DNA from: Acidobacteriota bacterium
Lineage (GTDB): Bacteria; Acidobacteriota; Polarisedimenticolia; J045
DNA length: 23,097 bases
NCBI GenBank assembly: GCA_024276295.1
Contig: JAJRXN010000527.1
Coordinates: forward strand, 1-23,097
Direction: 5' to 3'
This document shows positions 8,702 to 17,708 of the stretch, piece after piece; the stretch's first letter is position 1, and each line of letters starts with the position of its first letter. The position numbers and the translations under genes were made by a program. The notes under the pieces were generated by a model. The model did not search any database, was not told where the DNA came from, and saw only the letters and a list, made by a program, of their open reading frames with translations.

Positions 8702-11700
8702 GGCCGCCGTCGGCGCGCGCGCCGCTTCGCATCGCGGTGCTGCTCCTGCTCTGCGGCGTGCCGGTCGCGCTGGCGGCGCAGACCACCGCGGGCTGGGACG
8801 ATCTGCTCGCCGGGCGGCACGACCGCGCCCGTGAGGCCTTCATCACCGCGCTGGCGCTCGATCCGACCGATCTCGACAGCGCGATCGGGCTCGCGGCCCT
8901 GCTCGAGGCCCGGGGCGATCCCGGCGGAGCGGAGCAGGTTCTCGCGCGGGCGCTCGAGGCCGATGCCCGGGGCAGCCGCGCCGCCGGGGCGCTGACGCGC
9001 CTCGGCACGCTGGTCTCCCGGACGCCGGACGGCGGCGCGCAGGCGATCCCGACGCTCGAGGGGATCGCGTCCGGCAGGATTCCGACCGACGGTCCGGAGA
9101 TCCGCGCGCTCGCCGCACTGGCGCTGGCCGACGCGCGCACGAACCAGGGCCAGCCGCGCCGGGCCCGCGACGAACTGGTGCGCCTGCGCGGCCGGGTGAC
9201 CCGGTGGACGCTCCTCGGACCTTGGGGACGTCTTTCGCGGCAGGGGCTGCGGACGGAGTTCCCGCCCGAGCGCTGCCGGCTCGACGTCGCCGGCCTTCCG
9301 CCCGGACCGTCCGGCCACCGCCCGCGGCGTGTCGACGTCGTCCTGCCGGGTGGCCGGGTGACACCGCCGGTTCCTCTGGGAGGGATCGGCGTGCTGTTCG
9401 CGGTGGCCGATCTCGAGGTGCCGCGTCCCGTCCCGGTCCTGCTCCGCGTCGGATCGCCGGTCAGCTTCCGGGCGTTTCTCGACGGCAGCGAGGTCCTCTC
9501 GGCCGACTTCGTCGGCGAGCGCCCCCCGATCTCCCGCACCGCCGCGTTGACTCTCCCCGCCGGTCGCCACCGGCTGCTGATCAAGCTGGCCAACGACGAG
9601 ACGGCGTACTCGCTGACGGTCGATCTCGGTGCGGAGGCGTTCGAGGCCGGCCTGCGGGTCGTCGAGCCGCAGGGATGTCCGCGCGGCGCCCTCGAGGCGA
9701 GACCCGCGGATTCCCCGCTCGACCACAGCGCCGACGGGCAGCTCCCCGATTCACCGGCGGAGGCGCTCGCCCGCATCTGGTGGCTGCGGGCCCGCAATCT
9801 CGACCGGCAGAGCGGGCGGCTGCTGGCAGCGCTGCGGGAGCGCTGGCCCGAGGCGCCGCTCCTGCTCTATCTGTCGGGTGAACACCTCAAGAACGCCGCC
9901 ACCGGGGCCGCCGCGAGCGAGGACCTGACCGGCGCGCGCACGCATCTCGAACAGGCGCTCGAAGCCGCCCCCGATCTCGTCCGCGCCGCGCTGCTGATCG
10001 GCGAGATCGACCTTGCGGCCGGCCGGCTCGACGAGGCCTGGGGACGCGCCGGCGTGGCCCTCGCGGTCGATCCGGACCAGCCCGCGGCGCTTCTGCTCCG
10101 GCACCAGGTCGCCCGGCGCCGCGGATTCCTGCTCCAGGCCGACCGCCTGCTCGAGCGCGCCCGGGCCCGAGCCCCGGGCTGGACGCGCCTGCTCGTCGCC
10201 CATCGCGAGCTGCTGGGGCGGATCGGCGCCATCCGGCGCCTGCGGGAAGTCGAGGACGAGCTGGCGCGTCGCGCGCCGTCGAATCCCGGACGCGCCGTGC
10301 GGGCGCTCGCCGCCGGCCGGGCCGGCGAGGCCGTCGCGCTGCTCCGGGACATGGTCGCGGACGATCCGACCAACCTCTCGCTGCGCCTCGGCCTGGTGAC
10401 CGCACTGCTCGAGGCGGACCGCGGGGACGAGGCCCTGGCCGCCCTCGACGAGGCGGAACGGATCTTTCCCGGTGCCGCCGAACTGGCCGAGCGCCGCGCG
10501 GCGGTACTGGCGGGCCAGGGCGCCGGACAGGAACGAATCGACCGGGAACTCGCCCGGGCCCTCGACGCCGATCCGGGACGGCTCGGACTGCGGCGAACGC
10601 TCGAGCTGCGCCGGAACGACAGGACGATGCGCAGCTTCCTGGCGGACATACCGCAGCTCGTCGCCGACGCCAGGCCGGCTCCGGCCGGTGTCGACTCCGC
10701 GCTGCTCGCCGACGTCGCCGTCGTGCTGCTCGACCGGTTCGGCGGTCAGACCGAGCTGTACCAGGGAGTCCACAAGGTCTATACCCGGGACGGCGTCGAG
10801 AAGGAAGGTGAGCTGCAGGTCCAGCCGGGCGCGCAGATCGAACGGCTGGTGATCCACAAGTCGGACGGCCGCACGATCGACGTCGAGCTTCCCGACCGGC
10901 CGCCGTTCAGCCTGCCCGGCCTCGAGCCGGGCGACGTGTTCGCCTACGTCTGGCGCCGGTACTTCCCGCCGTTCCCGGCACTGCCGGGAGCACTCGACAA
11001 CAGGTCGGTGTTCCTGTTCCAGGGCCCCGACCGCGAGTACCTGCTCAGCCGCTACGTGATCCTCCACGCCCCGGAACTCGCACCCTCGATCTGCGGCAAC
11101 ATCGATGGTCTGGCGATCAAGGAGCGCACCGAGGCGGGACTCGTCGTGCATTCGTTCACGGCCCGCGAGAGCCCCCGGAAGCCGGTCGAACCCCACGTTC
11201 CCGACACGACGGAGATCGTCCCCCACGTGCGGCTCGCGATGGGAACGAGCTGGGAACTGCTCGGCGAGATCGTGCGCGGACGGATCGAGGGGCTGGTTCT
11301 GCCCGATCCGCCACTGCCGGAGCTGGTGTCCGAAGCCCGGCATCGCGCCGGCCCGGCGGCGGGCCCGCGGGCGCTCGCCCGGGCGATCCACGAGGTCGTC
11401 GGCCGCCACCTCGAGCCGGGTGCGGCGTCGCTCGACCTCGGTCGGCCGGCCAGCGCGGCGGCTTCGGCTGGGGAGGGCAACCGGGCGCTCGTGGCGCTGG
11501 CGCTGTCCCTGCAGCTCGGACTCGACGCCCGGCTGATCCTGACGCGGCCCGTGGAGTTCGCCGGACGCCTGCTCGACTGTCCGATGCCCGGCCTCTTCGG
11601 CTATCCGCTGGTCGAGATCGCCGACGGCGAGCAGCTCATCTACCTCGATTTCAACGACGCCGACCATCCGTTCGACACGATCCCGGTCCGCTTCCTCGGC

Positions 11701-12441
11701 AGCGACGCCCAGCGCATCCCGCTCGCCGACAGGAGTCCCGCATCGGTCGTGCGCCTGCCGTGGCGCGATCCCGGAACCGTGGAAGAAGTCGTCGTCGACG
11801 CCACCCTGTCGCCCGACGGCACGCTCGCCGGCTCGCTGACTCTGACGGCCCGCGACGCGCTGGCGTCGATGCTGCGCCGCATGCTGCGCTCGATTCCCGA
11901 GGACCGGCGTTCGCTGGCCTACGAGTCGCTGGCCGCCCGGTGGTTCGCGGGAGCCCGGACGCTCGACGCACGCGTGGAGGGGCTCGACGATCCGACGGTC
12001 CCGCTCGTCGTGAAGGTCGAGTTCGCGGGAGGCGCTCTCGGGCGTCCGCGGCCGACCGGCCTGGCGCTGCCGATGGTCACCAGTCCGCTGGGCATCCTCG
12101 AGGAGTTCGGCTCGCTGCCGGCGAGATCCCAGCCGCTGCTGTTCGACCTGCAGGAGTTCCGGCACGATGTCGTCAGGATCCGCCTGCCGGCCGGCATCGA
12201 GGTCCTGCGGACCCCGGAACCGGTGGCGATCGACGGGCCGTTCGGCTCCTATGGGCTCTCGGCGCGGATCGAGGACGGCACGATCGAGATCGAGCGCCGG
12301 GCCTCGATGCCGCCGCGACGGGTCGAGACGTCCGACTACGCCCGCTTCCGCGACTTCGCGCGCCTGGTCGCCGATGCGGAGCGGGCCGAACTCCTGCTCG
12401 CCGTCGAGAGCCCGTCTCTCGAGAGCAGCGGTTCGAGGTAG
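8698..12441 (+). CDS. Paralogue of the preceding protein with a degenerate transglutaminase-like domain
   Basis: A protein of 1247 residues, translationally coupled to the preceding gene through ATGA (8698-8701). It has a signal peptide (1-28, ending VALAAQ). Its layout resembles its neighbour's: TPRs (about 30-160), a beta-sandwich (about 166-318, with VSFRAFLDGSEVL and AGRHRLLIKLAND), more TPRs (about 355-650), a DUF3857-like domain (about 665-845), a transglutaminase-like region (about 890-1008) and a beta-rich C-terminus. In that region the Cys position reads AGEGNRALV (around Gly927) and the His position FGYPLVEI (around Tyr969); only the Asp is kept (Asp984, IYLDFND). It is therefore unlikely to be a thiol enzyme. 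A binding or regulatory partner of the active paralogue is the obvious guess. The last 106 bases overlap uvrA on the other strand. Confidence 0.82.
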   Translation: MRPPSARAPLRIAVLLLLCGVPVALAAQTTAGWDDLLAGRHDRAREAFITALALDPTDLDSAIGLAALLEARGDPGGAEQVLARALEADARGSRAAGALTRLGTLVSRTPDGGAQAIPTLEGIASGRIPTDGPEIRALAALALADARTNQGQPRRARDELVRLRGRVTRWTLLGPWGRLSRQGLRTEFPPERCRLDVAGLPPGPSGHRPRRVDVVLPGGRVTPPVPLGGIGVLFAVADLEVPRPVPVLLRVGSPVSFRAFLDGSEVLSADFVGERPPISRTAALTLPAGRHRLLIKLANDETAYSLTVDLGAEAFEAGLRVVEPQGCPRGALEARPADSPLDHSADGQLPDSPAEALARIWWLRARNLDRQSGRLLAALRERWPEAPLLLYLSGEHLKNAATGAAASEDLTGARTHLEQALEAAPDLVRAALLIGEIDLAAGRLDEAWGRAGVALAVDPDQPAALLLRHQVARRRGFLLQADRLLERARARAPGWTRLLVAHRELLGRIGAIRRLREVEDELARRAPSNPGRAVRALAAGRAGEAVALLRDMVADDPTNLSLRLGLVTALLEADRGDEALAALDEAERIFPGAAELAERRAAVLAGQGAGQERIDRELARALDADPGRLGLRRTLELRRNDRTMRSFLADIPQLVADARPAPAGVDSALLADVAVVLLDRFGGQTELYQGVHKVYTRDGVEKEGELQVQPGAQIERLVIHKSDGRTIDVELPDRPPFSLPGLEPGDVFAYVWRRYFPPFPALPGALDNRSVFLFQGPDREYLLSRYVILHAPELAPSICGNIDGLAIKERTEAGLVVHSFTARESPRKPVEPHVPDTTEIVPHVRLAMGTSWELLGEIVRGRIEGLVLPDPPLPELVSEARHRAGPAAGPRALARAIHEVVGRHLEPGAASLDLGRPASAAASAGEGNRALVALALSLQLGLDARLILTRPVEFAGRLLDCPMPGLFGYPLVEIADGEQLIYLDFNDADHPFDTIPVRFLGSDAQRIPLADRSPASVVRLPWRDPGTVEEVVVDATLSPDGTLAGSLTLTARDALASMLRRMLRSIPEDRRSLAYESLAARWFAGARTLDARVEGLDDPTVPLVVKVEFAGGALGRPRPTGLALPMVTSPLGILEEFGSLPARSQPLLFDLQEFRHDVVRIRLPAGIEVLRTPEPVAIDGPFGSYGLSARIEDGTIEIERRASMPPRRVETSDYARFRDFARLVADAERAELLLAVESPSLESSGSR

Positions 12442-15233
12442 CGGCCGGTCCACGAGGCCTCGACGCGCGAGATGTCCTCCGGCGTCCCGGTGGCGATCAC
12501 CTCGCCGCCGCGATCGCCGCCCTCCGGACCGAGGTCGATGACCCAGTCGGCGGTCTTGATCACGTCGAGGTTGTGCTCGATGACGATCACCGTGTTCCCG
12601 GCGTCGCGCAGCCGGACCAGGACGTCGAGCAGCTTGCGCACGTCATCGAAGTGCAGCCCGGTGGTCGGCTCGTCGAGAATGTAGACCGTGGCGCCGGTCG
12701 CCCGGCGCGACAGTTCCTTGGCCAGCTTGATCCGCTGCGCTTCGCCGCCCGAAAGCGTCGTCGCCTGCTGGCCGAGCCGGATGTAGCCCAGACCGACGTC
12801 CTGCAGCGTCTGGAGCTTGCGCGCCACCGCCGGCACCGCCGAGAAGAACTCGAGCGCCTGGTGGACCGTCATGTCGAGCACGTCGGCGATCGAGCGTCCC
12901 TTCCACAGGACCTCCAGCGTCTCCCGGTTGTAGCGCCGGCCGCCGCACGTCTCGCATTCGACGAACACGTCGGCCAGAAAGTGCATCTCGATCCGCAGCA
13001 CGCCGGCCCCTTCGCAGGCCTCGCAGCGTCCCCCCTTGACGTTGAACGAGAAGCGTCCCGGCCGGTAGCCGCGCGCGCGGGCCTCCGGCACCTGGGCGAA
13101 CAGCTCGCGGATCGGACCGAACAGGCCGACGTAGGTCGCCGGATTGCTCCGCGGCGTGCGGCCGATCGGCGACTGGTCGATGTCGATCACCTTGTCGACA
13201 TGCTCGAGCCCGTCGAGCGCCTCGTGGGCTCCGGGACGGTCGGCCATCAGTCCGAGGTGCCGGCGCAGCGCCGGGTACAGCGTGTGGTTGACGAGCGTCG
13301 ACTTGCCCGAGCCGGACACGCCGGTCACGCACGTCAGCAGGCCGACCGGAAACGCGACGTCGATCCGCTTGAGGTTGTGCTGGCTCGCGCCACGCAGGAC
13401 GAGGGCCCGACCGTCCGGCGGGCGCCGGGCCGCCGGCAGCGGGATCGAGCGGCGGCGCGCGAGGTACGCGCCGGTCAGCGACGTCGGGTGGGCCTCGATC
13501 TCGTCCGGCGTCCCCGCGGCGACGACCTCGCCGCCGAGTTCGCCGGCCCCCGGACCGAGGTCGAGGACCCAGTCCGCCGAACGGATCGTCTCCTCGTCGT
13601 GCTCGACGACCAGCACCGTGTTGCCGAGATCCCTCATCCGACGCAGCGTCTCGATCAGCCGCCGGTTGTCGCGCTGGTGCAGGCCGATCGACGGCTCGTC
13701 GAGAACGTACAGCACGCCGGTCAGGCGCGAGCCGATCTGCGTCGCGAGCCGGATGCGCTGCCCTTCTCCGCCGGACAGCGTGGCGGCCGAGCGGTCGAGC
13801 GTCAGATAGCCGAGACCGACGTCGTGCAGGAAGGTCAGGCGTTCGCAGACCTCCTTGAGCACGGGCCGCGCGATCTCCTGCTCGCGCCCGGAGAGCGGGA
13901 GATCGCGAAACCAGTGCACCGCGTGCTCGACGGTCATCGCGGTGACCTCGGCGATGTTCCGGCCCTCGATGCGGACCGCCAGCACCTCGGGGCGCAGGCG
14001 CGCACCGCCACAGGCAGGACACGGCGTGACCGACATGAACCGCTCGAGTTCCTCGCGGACCGACTCTGAACCCGTCTCGCGCAGCTTGCGTTCGAGGCGC
14101 GGGATGATCCCCTCGAACGCCCGCCGGAACGAATAGCGCGAGCGCTCGCTGCGGAACTCGAAGTCGTACTCGACGTCCTTCGACCCGTACATCACGACCC
14201 GCCGCACACGGTTCGGGATCCTCTTCCATGCGGTGTTGACCGGCACGCGATGCGCACGCAGGACGCCGGCCACCAGTTCGCGCATGAACGAGGCCTCGTG
14301 CCCGGACCAGACCGCGACCGCTCCGCCGGTCAGCGGCGCTTCCGGATCGACGATCAGTCGCTCCGGGTCGAACTCGCGGTGGATCCCGAGCCCGCTGCAG
14401 GTCGGACATGCCCCGTACGGTGAGTTGAAGGAGAAACTGCGCGGCTCGAACTCGGGCAGCGACACGTCGCAGTCGGGACAGGACAGGCGCTCCGAATAGA
14501 GCTGCTCGTCTCCCTGTTTCGGCACGGCGAGGACCAGCCCGTCCGCCAGTCTCAGCGCCGTCTCCACCGAGTCCGCCAGCCGGCCGCGGGACTCCTCGCG
14601 CACCGACAGCCGGTCGACGACGACCTCGATCGTGTGCTTGCGGCGGCGGTCCAGCTCGGGCGGCTGGTCGAGATCGCACAGTTCGCCGTCGATCCTGGCC
14701 CGCACGAAGCCGCGGGCCGCCCAGCCGGCCAGGTCGCGACGGTAGTGTCCCTTCCGGTCGCGGACGACCGGCGCGAGGATCTGGACCCGCGTCCCTTCCG
14801 GCAGCTCCAGGATCCGGTCGACGATCTCCTGCACCGTCTGCCGCACGACGGGGCGCCCGCAGGACGGGCAGTGCGGTCGCCCGACGCGCGCGAACAGTAC
14901 GCGCAGGTAGTCGTAGATCTCGGTCACGGTGCCGACCGTCGAGCGCGGGTTCCTCGAGGTGGTCTTCTGCTCGATCGAGATCGCCGGGGACAGCCCCTCG
15001 ATCGCCTCGACCTCCGGCTTGTGCATCATCTCGAGGAACTGGCGGGCGTAGGCCGACAGGGACTCGACGTAGCGGCGCTGTCCTTCGGCGTAGATCGTAT
15101 CGAACGCCAGCGACGACTTGCCGGATCCCGAGACCCCCGTGATCACGACGAGCTTGTCGCGCGGGATCTCGACGTCGATCCGCTTGAGATTGTGCTCGGC
15201 CGCGCCGCGCACGATGATCGCCGGCTGGGTCAC
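12336..15233 (-). CDS. uvrA: Excinuclease ABC subunit A (DNA damage recognition ATPase)
   Basis: A protein of 965 residues; UvrA recognises bulky lesions and loads UvrB in nucleotide excision repair. Both ABC modules are complete: Walker A GVSGSGKSSLAFDT (residues 33-46) and GVSGSGKSTLVNHTLYPAL; signatures LSGGEGQRIRLA and LSGGEAQRIKLA; Walker B VLYVLDEPSIGLH and YILDEPTTGLH. The zinc-binding pairs CPDC...CPTC and CEAC...CETC are present. The start is the GTG at 15233-15231, preceded by GAGG about 9 bases upstream; the frame is open back to 15692, but that part lacks UvrA similarity and crosses the divergent gene. UvrA normally ends shortly after the TGRYLEPLL block. Here about 28 Ser/Ala/Arg/Lys-rich residues follow, encoded entirely within the overlap with the convergent TPR gene. 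Confidence 0.97.
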   Translation of the reverse strand: MTQPAIIVRGAAEHNLKRIDVEIPRDKLVVITGVSGSGKSSLAFDTIYAEGQRRYVESLSAYARQFLEMMHKPEVEAIEGLSPAISIEQKTTSRNPRSTVGTVTEIYDYLRVLFARVGRPHCPSCGRPVVRQTVQEIVDRILELPEGTRVQILAPVVRDRKGHYRRDLAGWAARGFVRARIDGELCDLDQPPELDRRRKHTIEVVVDRLSVREESRGRLADSVETALRLADGLVLAVPKQGDEQLYSERLSCPDCDVSLPEFEPRSFSFNSPYGACPTCSGLGIHREFDPERLIVDPEAPLTGGAVAVWSGHEASFMRELVAGVLRAHRVPVNTAWKRIPNRVRRVVMYGSKDVEYDFEFRSERSRYSFRRAFEGIIPRLERKLRETGSESVREELERFMSVTPCPACGGARLRPEVLAVRIEGRNIAEVTAMTVEHAVHWFRDLPLSGREQEIARPVLKEVCERLTFLHDVGLGYLTLDRSAATLSGGEGQRIRLATQIGSRLTGVLYVLDEPSIGLHQRDNRRLIETLRRMRDLGNTVLVVEHDEETIRSADWVLDLGPGAGELGGEVVAAGTPDEIEAHPTSLTGAYLARRRSIPLPAARRPPDGRALVLRGASQHNLKRIDVAFPVGLLTCVTGVSGSGKSTLVNHTLYPALRRHLGLMADRPGAHEALDGLEHVDKVIDIDQSPIGRTPRSNPATYVGLFGPIRELFAQVPEARARGYRPGRFSFNVKGGRCEACEGAGVLRIEMHFLADVFVECETCGGRRYNRETLEVLWKGRSIADVLDMTVHQALEFFSAVPAVARKLQTLQDVGLGYIRLGQQATTLSGGEAQRIKLAKELSRRATGATVYILDEPTTGLHFDDVRKLLDVLVRLRDAGNTVIVIEHNLDVIKTADWVIDLGPEGGDRGGEVIATGTPEDISRVEASWTGRYLEPLLSRDGLSTASRSSARSASATRRAKSRKRA

Positions 15234-15283
15234 GCTGAATGCCTCGTCGTGAGGTTCGCAGCCCGGGAATTCGGGAGCGCCCG

Positions 15284-15289
15284 ATTCTA
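15284..15289 (-). promoter_or_regulatory. Candidate -10 element for uvrA
   Basis: Read on the minus strand the bases are TAGAAT, one mismatch from the TATAAT consensus, preceded by CGGGC and lying about 50 bases upstream of the uvrA GTG. No convincing -35 is visible at 17 bases. It shares the phrase CGGGCTAGA with the candidate upstream of the beta-barrel gene. Confidence 0.4.
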
Positions 15290-15339
15290 GCCCGGAGCCC
15301 TTCCGACCGCCCGGCACGGCGGCCGGCGGGCGGCGCGGG

Positions 15340-15345
15340 TAGACT
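15340..15345 (+). promoter_or_regulatory. Candidate -10 element for the lipoprotein-folD-coaE run
   Basis: TAGACT preceded by CGGG lies 35 bases before the ATG at 15381, an appropriate distance for a short leader. The same hexamer occurs at 21219-21224 ahead of the beta-barrel gene. No clear -35 is seen. Confidence 0.35.
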
Positions 15346-15380
15346 TCCCCGGCCCGCACGAGGCGGGTCCGGAGGCACGG

Positions 15381-16052
15381 ATGTCCCTGCGCTGGCCGCT
15401 CGTCCTGCTCGGCGTGGCGCTCGCGAGCTGTGCGACGCGCCCGCCCGACACCCGGCCCTATCTGCTGGTCCCCGTCACCGCCGAGGGTACCCCGCTGGCG
15501 GCCGGGACGGCGGTCCGGGTCGAGCACCCCGGGGTAGAGATCGAGGTGGAGGCCCTGACACCGCGCGCCCGGGAGATCTGGCTGCGCGAGGAGGCCGGGC
15601 TCGACCAGGATCCGCTGGCATCGCTCGCGCGGACCGGGCGCTTCCTGACGATCCGCCTCCGGCTGACGGCCACCGGCGACCAGCCGGTGCACCTCGAGAG
15701 CCAGAGCATCCGGCTGTGGCAGACGGACCGCACGGTCAACACGCCGGCGCTGGACTACACGCGCGCCTACGAGCTGCTGCGCTCCGACATCGAGTCATCG
15801 GGGCCCGGGGCCGGGGAACTCGAGCGCTTCATGCGCGGTCTGCTCGACGGCTCGATCGACGTCCCGCCCGGCGGGCGCAGGGAAGGACTGCTGGTCTTCC
15901 CGCGACCCCCGGTGCCCGAGGACGGCATGATGATGCTCGAGATCCCGTTCCTGCAGGCCGGCTCGCGAACGTTCCAGGTCCGCATCCCCTTCACGATCAC
16001 CTTCCCGGGCACCGGCGAGGCGGTGCCGGAACAGGGAGACGCCGGAGCATGA
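15381..16052 (+). CDS. Predicted lipoprotein of unknown function
   Basis: A protein of 223 residues. The ATG at 15381 follows GGAGG (15371-15375) at a good spacing. The N-terminus MSLRWPLVLLGVALASC is a lipoprotein signal with lipobox Leu14-Ala15-Ser16-Cys17, so the mature protein should be lipidated at Cys17 and anchored in the envelope. The rest looks beta-rich, with an insertion of helical character (ALDYTRAYELLRSDIE). It contains FLTIRLRLTATGDQPVHLES and FQVRIPFTITF, which read like strands of an immunoglobulin-like or DUF4352-like sandwich, but I cannot name a family. The stop overlaps the folD start (ATGA, 16049-16052), so it is translated together with folD and coaE; a functional link with folate metabolism is not implied. 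Confidence 0.75.
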   Translation: MSLRWPLVLLGVALASCATRPPDTRPYLLVPVTAEGTPLAAGTAVRVEHPGVEIEVEALTPRAREIWLREEAGLDQDPLASLARTGRFLTIRLRLTATGDQPVHLESQSIRLWQTDRTVNTPALDYTRAYELLRSDIESSGPGAGELERFMRGLLDGSIDVPPGGRREGLLVFPRPPVPEDGMMMLEIPFLQAGSRTFQVRIPFTITFPGTGEAVPEQGDAGA

Positions 16053-16981
16053 GTGCGACGATCCTCGACGGCAGGAAGGTCGCGGCCGCGGTCCTCGAGC
16101 GTGTCCGCGACCGCGCGGCCGCGCTGTTCGAGCGGACCGGAGTCCGACCGGGGCTGACGGTCGTTCTGGTCGGTGAGAATCCGGCCAGCCAGGTCTACGT
16201 GCGCAACAAGACGCGCCGCGCCGAAGAGGCGGGTTTCGTTTCGCGGCTGGTGGCGCTCCCCGCCGACGTCACGCGCGAGCGGCTGCTCGCCGCGATCGAC
16301 GAACTGGCGACCGACCGCTCGGTCCACGGCATGCTGGTCCAGCTTCCGGTGCCGGAGCATCTCGACCCCCGGGAGATCCAGCGCGCGGTCCCCCCCGAAA
16401 AGGACGTCGACGGCTTCCATCCGCTCAACGCGGGCAGGCTGCTGCTCGGAGACGACGACGGCCTCGTGCCCTGCACGCCGCTGGGCGTGATCGAGCTGCT
16501 CGATCACTACGGGATCCCGCTCGAAGGGCGTCACGCGGTGATCGTCGGCCGGTCGAACATCGTCGGCAAGCCGCTGCTCCACCTTCTGCTCGCCCGCCAC
16601 GCAACGGTGACGATCTGCCATTCGCGCACCGCCGATCTCGAGGCGACCTGCCGGCAGGCCGACGTGCTCGTCGCCGCCGTCGGCGTCCCGGGCCTGATCC
16701 GGGGCGGCCACGTCCGCCCCGGCGCAGTCGTGATCGACGTCGGCATCAACGCGATCGAGGACGAAGCGGCGGGCCGTGACCTGCTGGAGGGGCAGGCCCG
16801 GCGTCTCGAGCGCTTCCTCGCCAAGGGCCGCACTCTCGTAGGCGACGTCCATTTCGGCGAGGTCCGGGAGGTCGCCGGCGCCGTGACGCCGGTGCCGGGA
16901 GGCGTGGGGCCGCTGACGGTGGCGCTGCTGCTGCAGAACACGCTGCAGGCGGCCGAGCGGCAGCTCGGAGAGTGCGGGTGA
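16049..16981 (+). CDS. folD: Bifunctional methylenetetrahydrofolate dehydrogenase/methenyltetrahydrofolate cyclohydrolase
   Basis: A protein of 310 residues. FolD interconverts 5,10-methylene-THF, 5,10-methenyl-THF and 10-formyl-THF in the cytoplasm, using NADP(H), and supplies one-carbon units for purine and formyl-Met synthesis. Catalytic Lys54 lies in YVRNKTRRAEEAGF; the folate site shows MLVQLPVPEHLD and PEKDVDGFHPLNAGRL; the nucleotide site shows VIVGRSNIVGKPLLHLL; the C-terminal signature is TPVPGGVGPLTVALLLQNT. One segment near residues 235-270 (EDEAAGRDLLEGQARRLERF) is somewhat longer than in E. coli FolD, which explains the extra length over the usual 285 or so. The start overlaps the lipoprotein stop and the stop overlaps the coaE start, giving tight coupling on both sides. 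Confidence 0.96.
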   Translation: MSATILDGRKVAAAVLERVRDRAAALFERTGVRPGLTVVLVGENPASQVYVRNKTRRAEEAGFVSRLVALPADVTRERLLAAIDELATDRSVHGMLVQLPVPEHLDPREIQRAVPPEKDVDGFHPLNAGRLLLGDDDGLVPCTPLGVIELLDHYGIPLEGRHAVIVGRSNIVGKPLLHLLLARHATVTICHSRTADLEATCRQADVLVAAVGVPGLIRGGHVRPGAVVIDVGINAIEDEAAGRDLLEGQARRLERFLAKGRTLVGDVHFGEVREVAGAVTPVPGGVGPLTVALLLQNTLQAAERQLGECG

Positions 16982-17655
16982 GCAAAGGGCCATGGAATCC
17001 GCGGCGGGAGCGCCGGGCGCTGATCGTGGCGCTGACCGGGGGCATCGCCACCGGCAAGAGCACGGTCGCCGGCATGCTGCGCGAGCAGGGCATCCCGGTG
17101 ATCGATGCCGACGCGCTGGTCCACGAGCTGCTCGACCCCGGAGGGGCCGCGGTCGGATCGGTCGTCGCCGCGTTCGGCGACGGGATCCTCTCCGCCGACG
17201 GCGGCATCGACCGCGCACGGCTCGCCCGGCAGGTCTTCGAGGACGAGGCGCGCAGGACGACGCTCGAACAGATCGTCCACCCGCTAGTGCAGGTGGAAAG
17301 CGCGCGGCGGATCACGCGGACGATCGAACGGACCGGCTCGCCGATCGTGATCTACGACGCCGCACTGCTGGTGGAGACCGGTCGCCACCGCGAGTTCCCG
17401 CGGCTGCTCGTCGTGACCTGCCCCGTCGAGCTGCAGATCACGCGGCTGATGGAGCGTGACGGGCTCGATGTCGATGCCGCGGGAGCCCGCATCCGCTCGC
17501 AGATGCCGACGAGCGAGAAGGTCGCGGTCGCGGACTACGTGATCGACAACTCCGGTCCGTGGACCCGGACCCGCACCCAGGTCGCCCGGCTGGTCGAACA
17601 GCTCCGCGAAGACGCCGCCGCGTGGCGCGCTGAAGAGCCGCTGCCGGCGCGCTGA
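16978..17655 (+). CDS. coaE: Dephospho-CoA kinase
   Basis: A protein of 225 residues that phosphorylates the 3'-hydroxyl of dephospho-CoA, the last step of coenzyme A synthesis. The P-loop is TGGIATGKST (residues 20-29). Further family marks are IDADALVHELL, LEQIVHPLVQ, IVIYDAALLVETG (in place of the more common PLLFE), RLMERDGLD with RIRSQMP (lid), and ADYVIDNSG near the C-terminus. I prefer the GTG at 16978, which forms a GTGA overlap with the folD stop and lies 7 bases after GGAG (16967-16970); a GTG two codons earlier would sit directly against that site. The protein has a short polar N-terminal extension of about 14 residues before the first beta-strand. Confidence 0.95.
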   Translation: MSKGPWNPRRERRALIVALTGGIATGKSTVAGMLREQGIPVIDADALVHELLDPGGAAVGSVVAAFGDGILSADGGIDRARLARQVFEDEARRTTLEQIVHPLVQVESARRITRTIERTGSPIVIYDAALLVETGRHREFPRLLVVTCPVELQITRLMERDGLDVDAAGARIRSQMPTSEKVAVADYVIDNSGPWTRTRTQVARLVEQLREDAAAWRAEEPLPAR

Positions 17656-17708
17656 ACGGCCGGAGCGAGCGAACGAAAGCAGGCACAGGACGGAGGAAGG
17701 ACACCGTG

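Noticed and set aside
9751..12453. A 900-codon minus-strand open frame opposite the second TPR gene
   Set aside because: No recognisable domain, no plausible start context, and composition typical of an antisense shadow.
11760..14069. A 769-codon plus-strand frame running into uvrA
   Set aside because: It crosses two well-supported genes on different strands, and its second half is the antisense of conserved UvrA motifs.
16972..16977. GTG at 16972 as coaE start
   Set aside because: It lies directly against the GGAG site, leaving too little spacing; the GTG at 16978 overlaps the folD stop like other junctions in the window.
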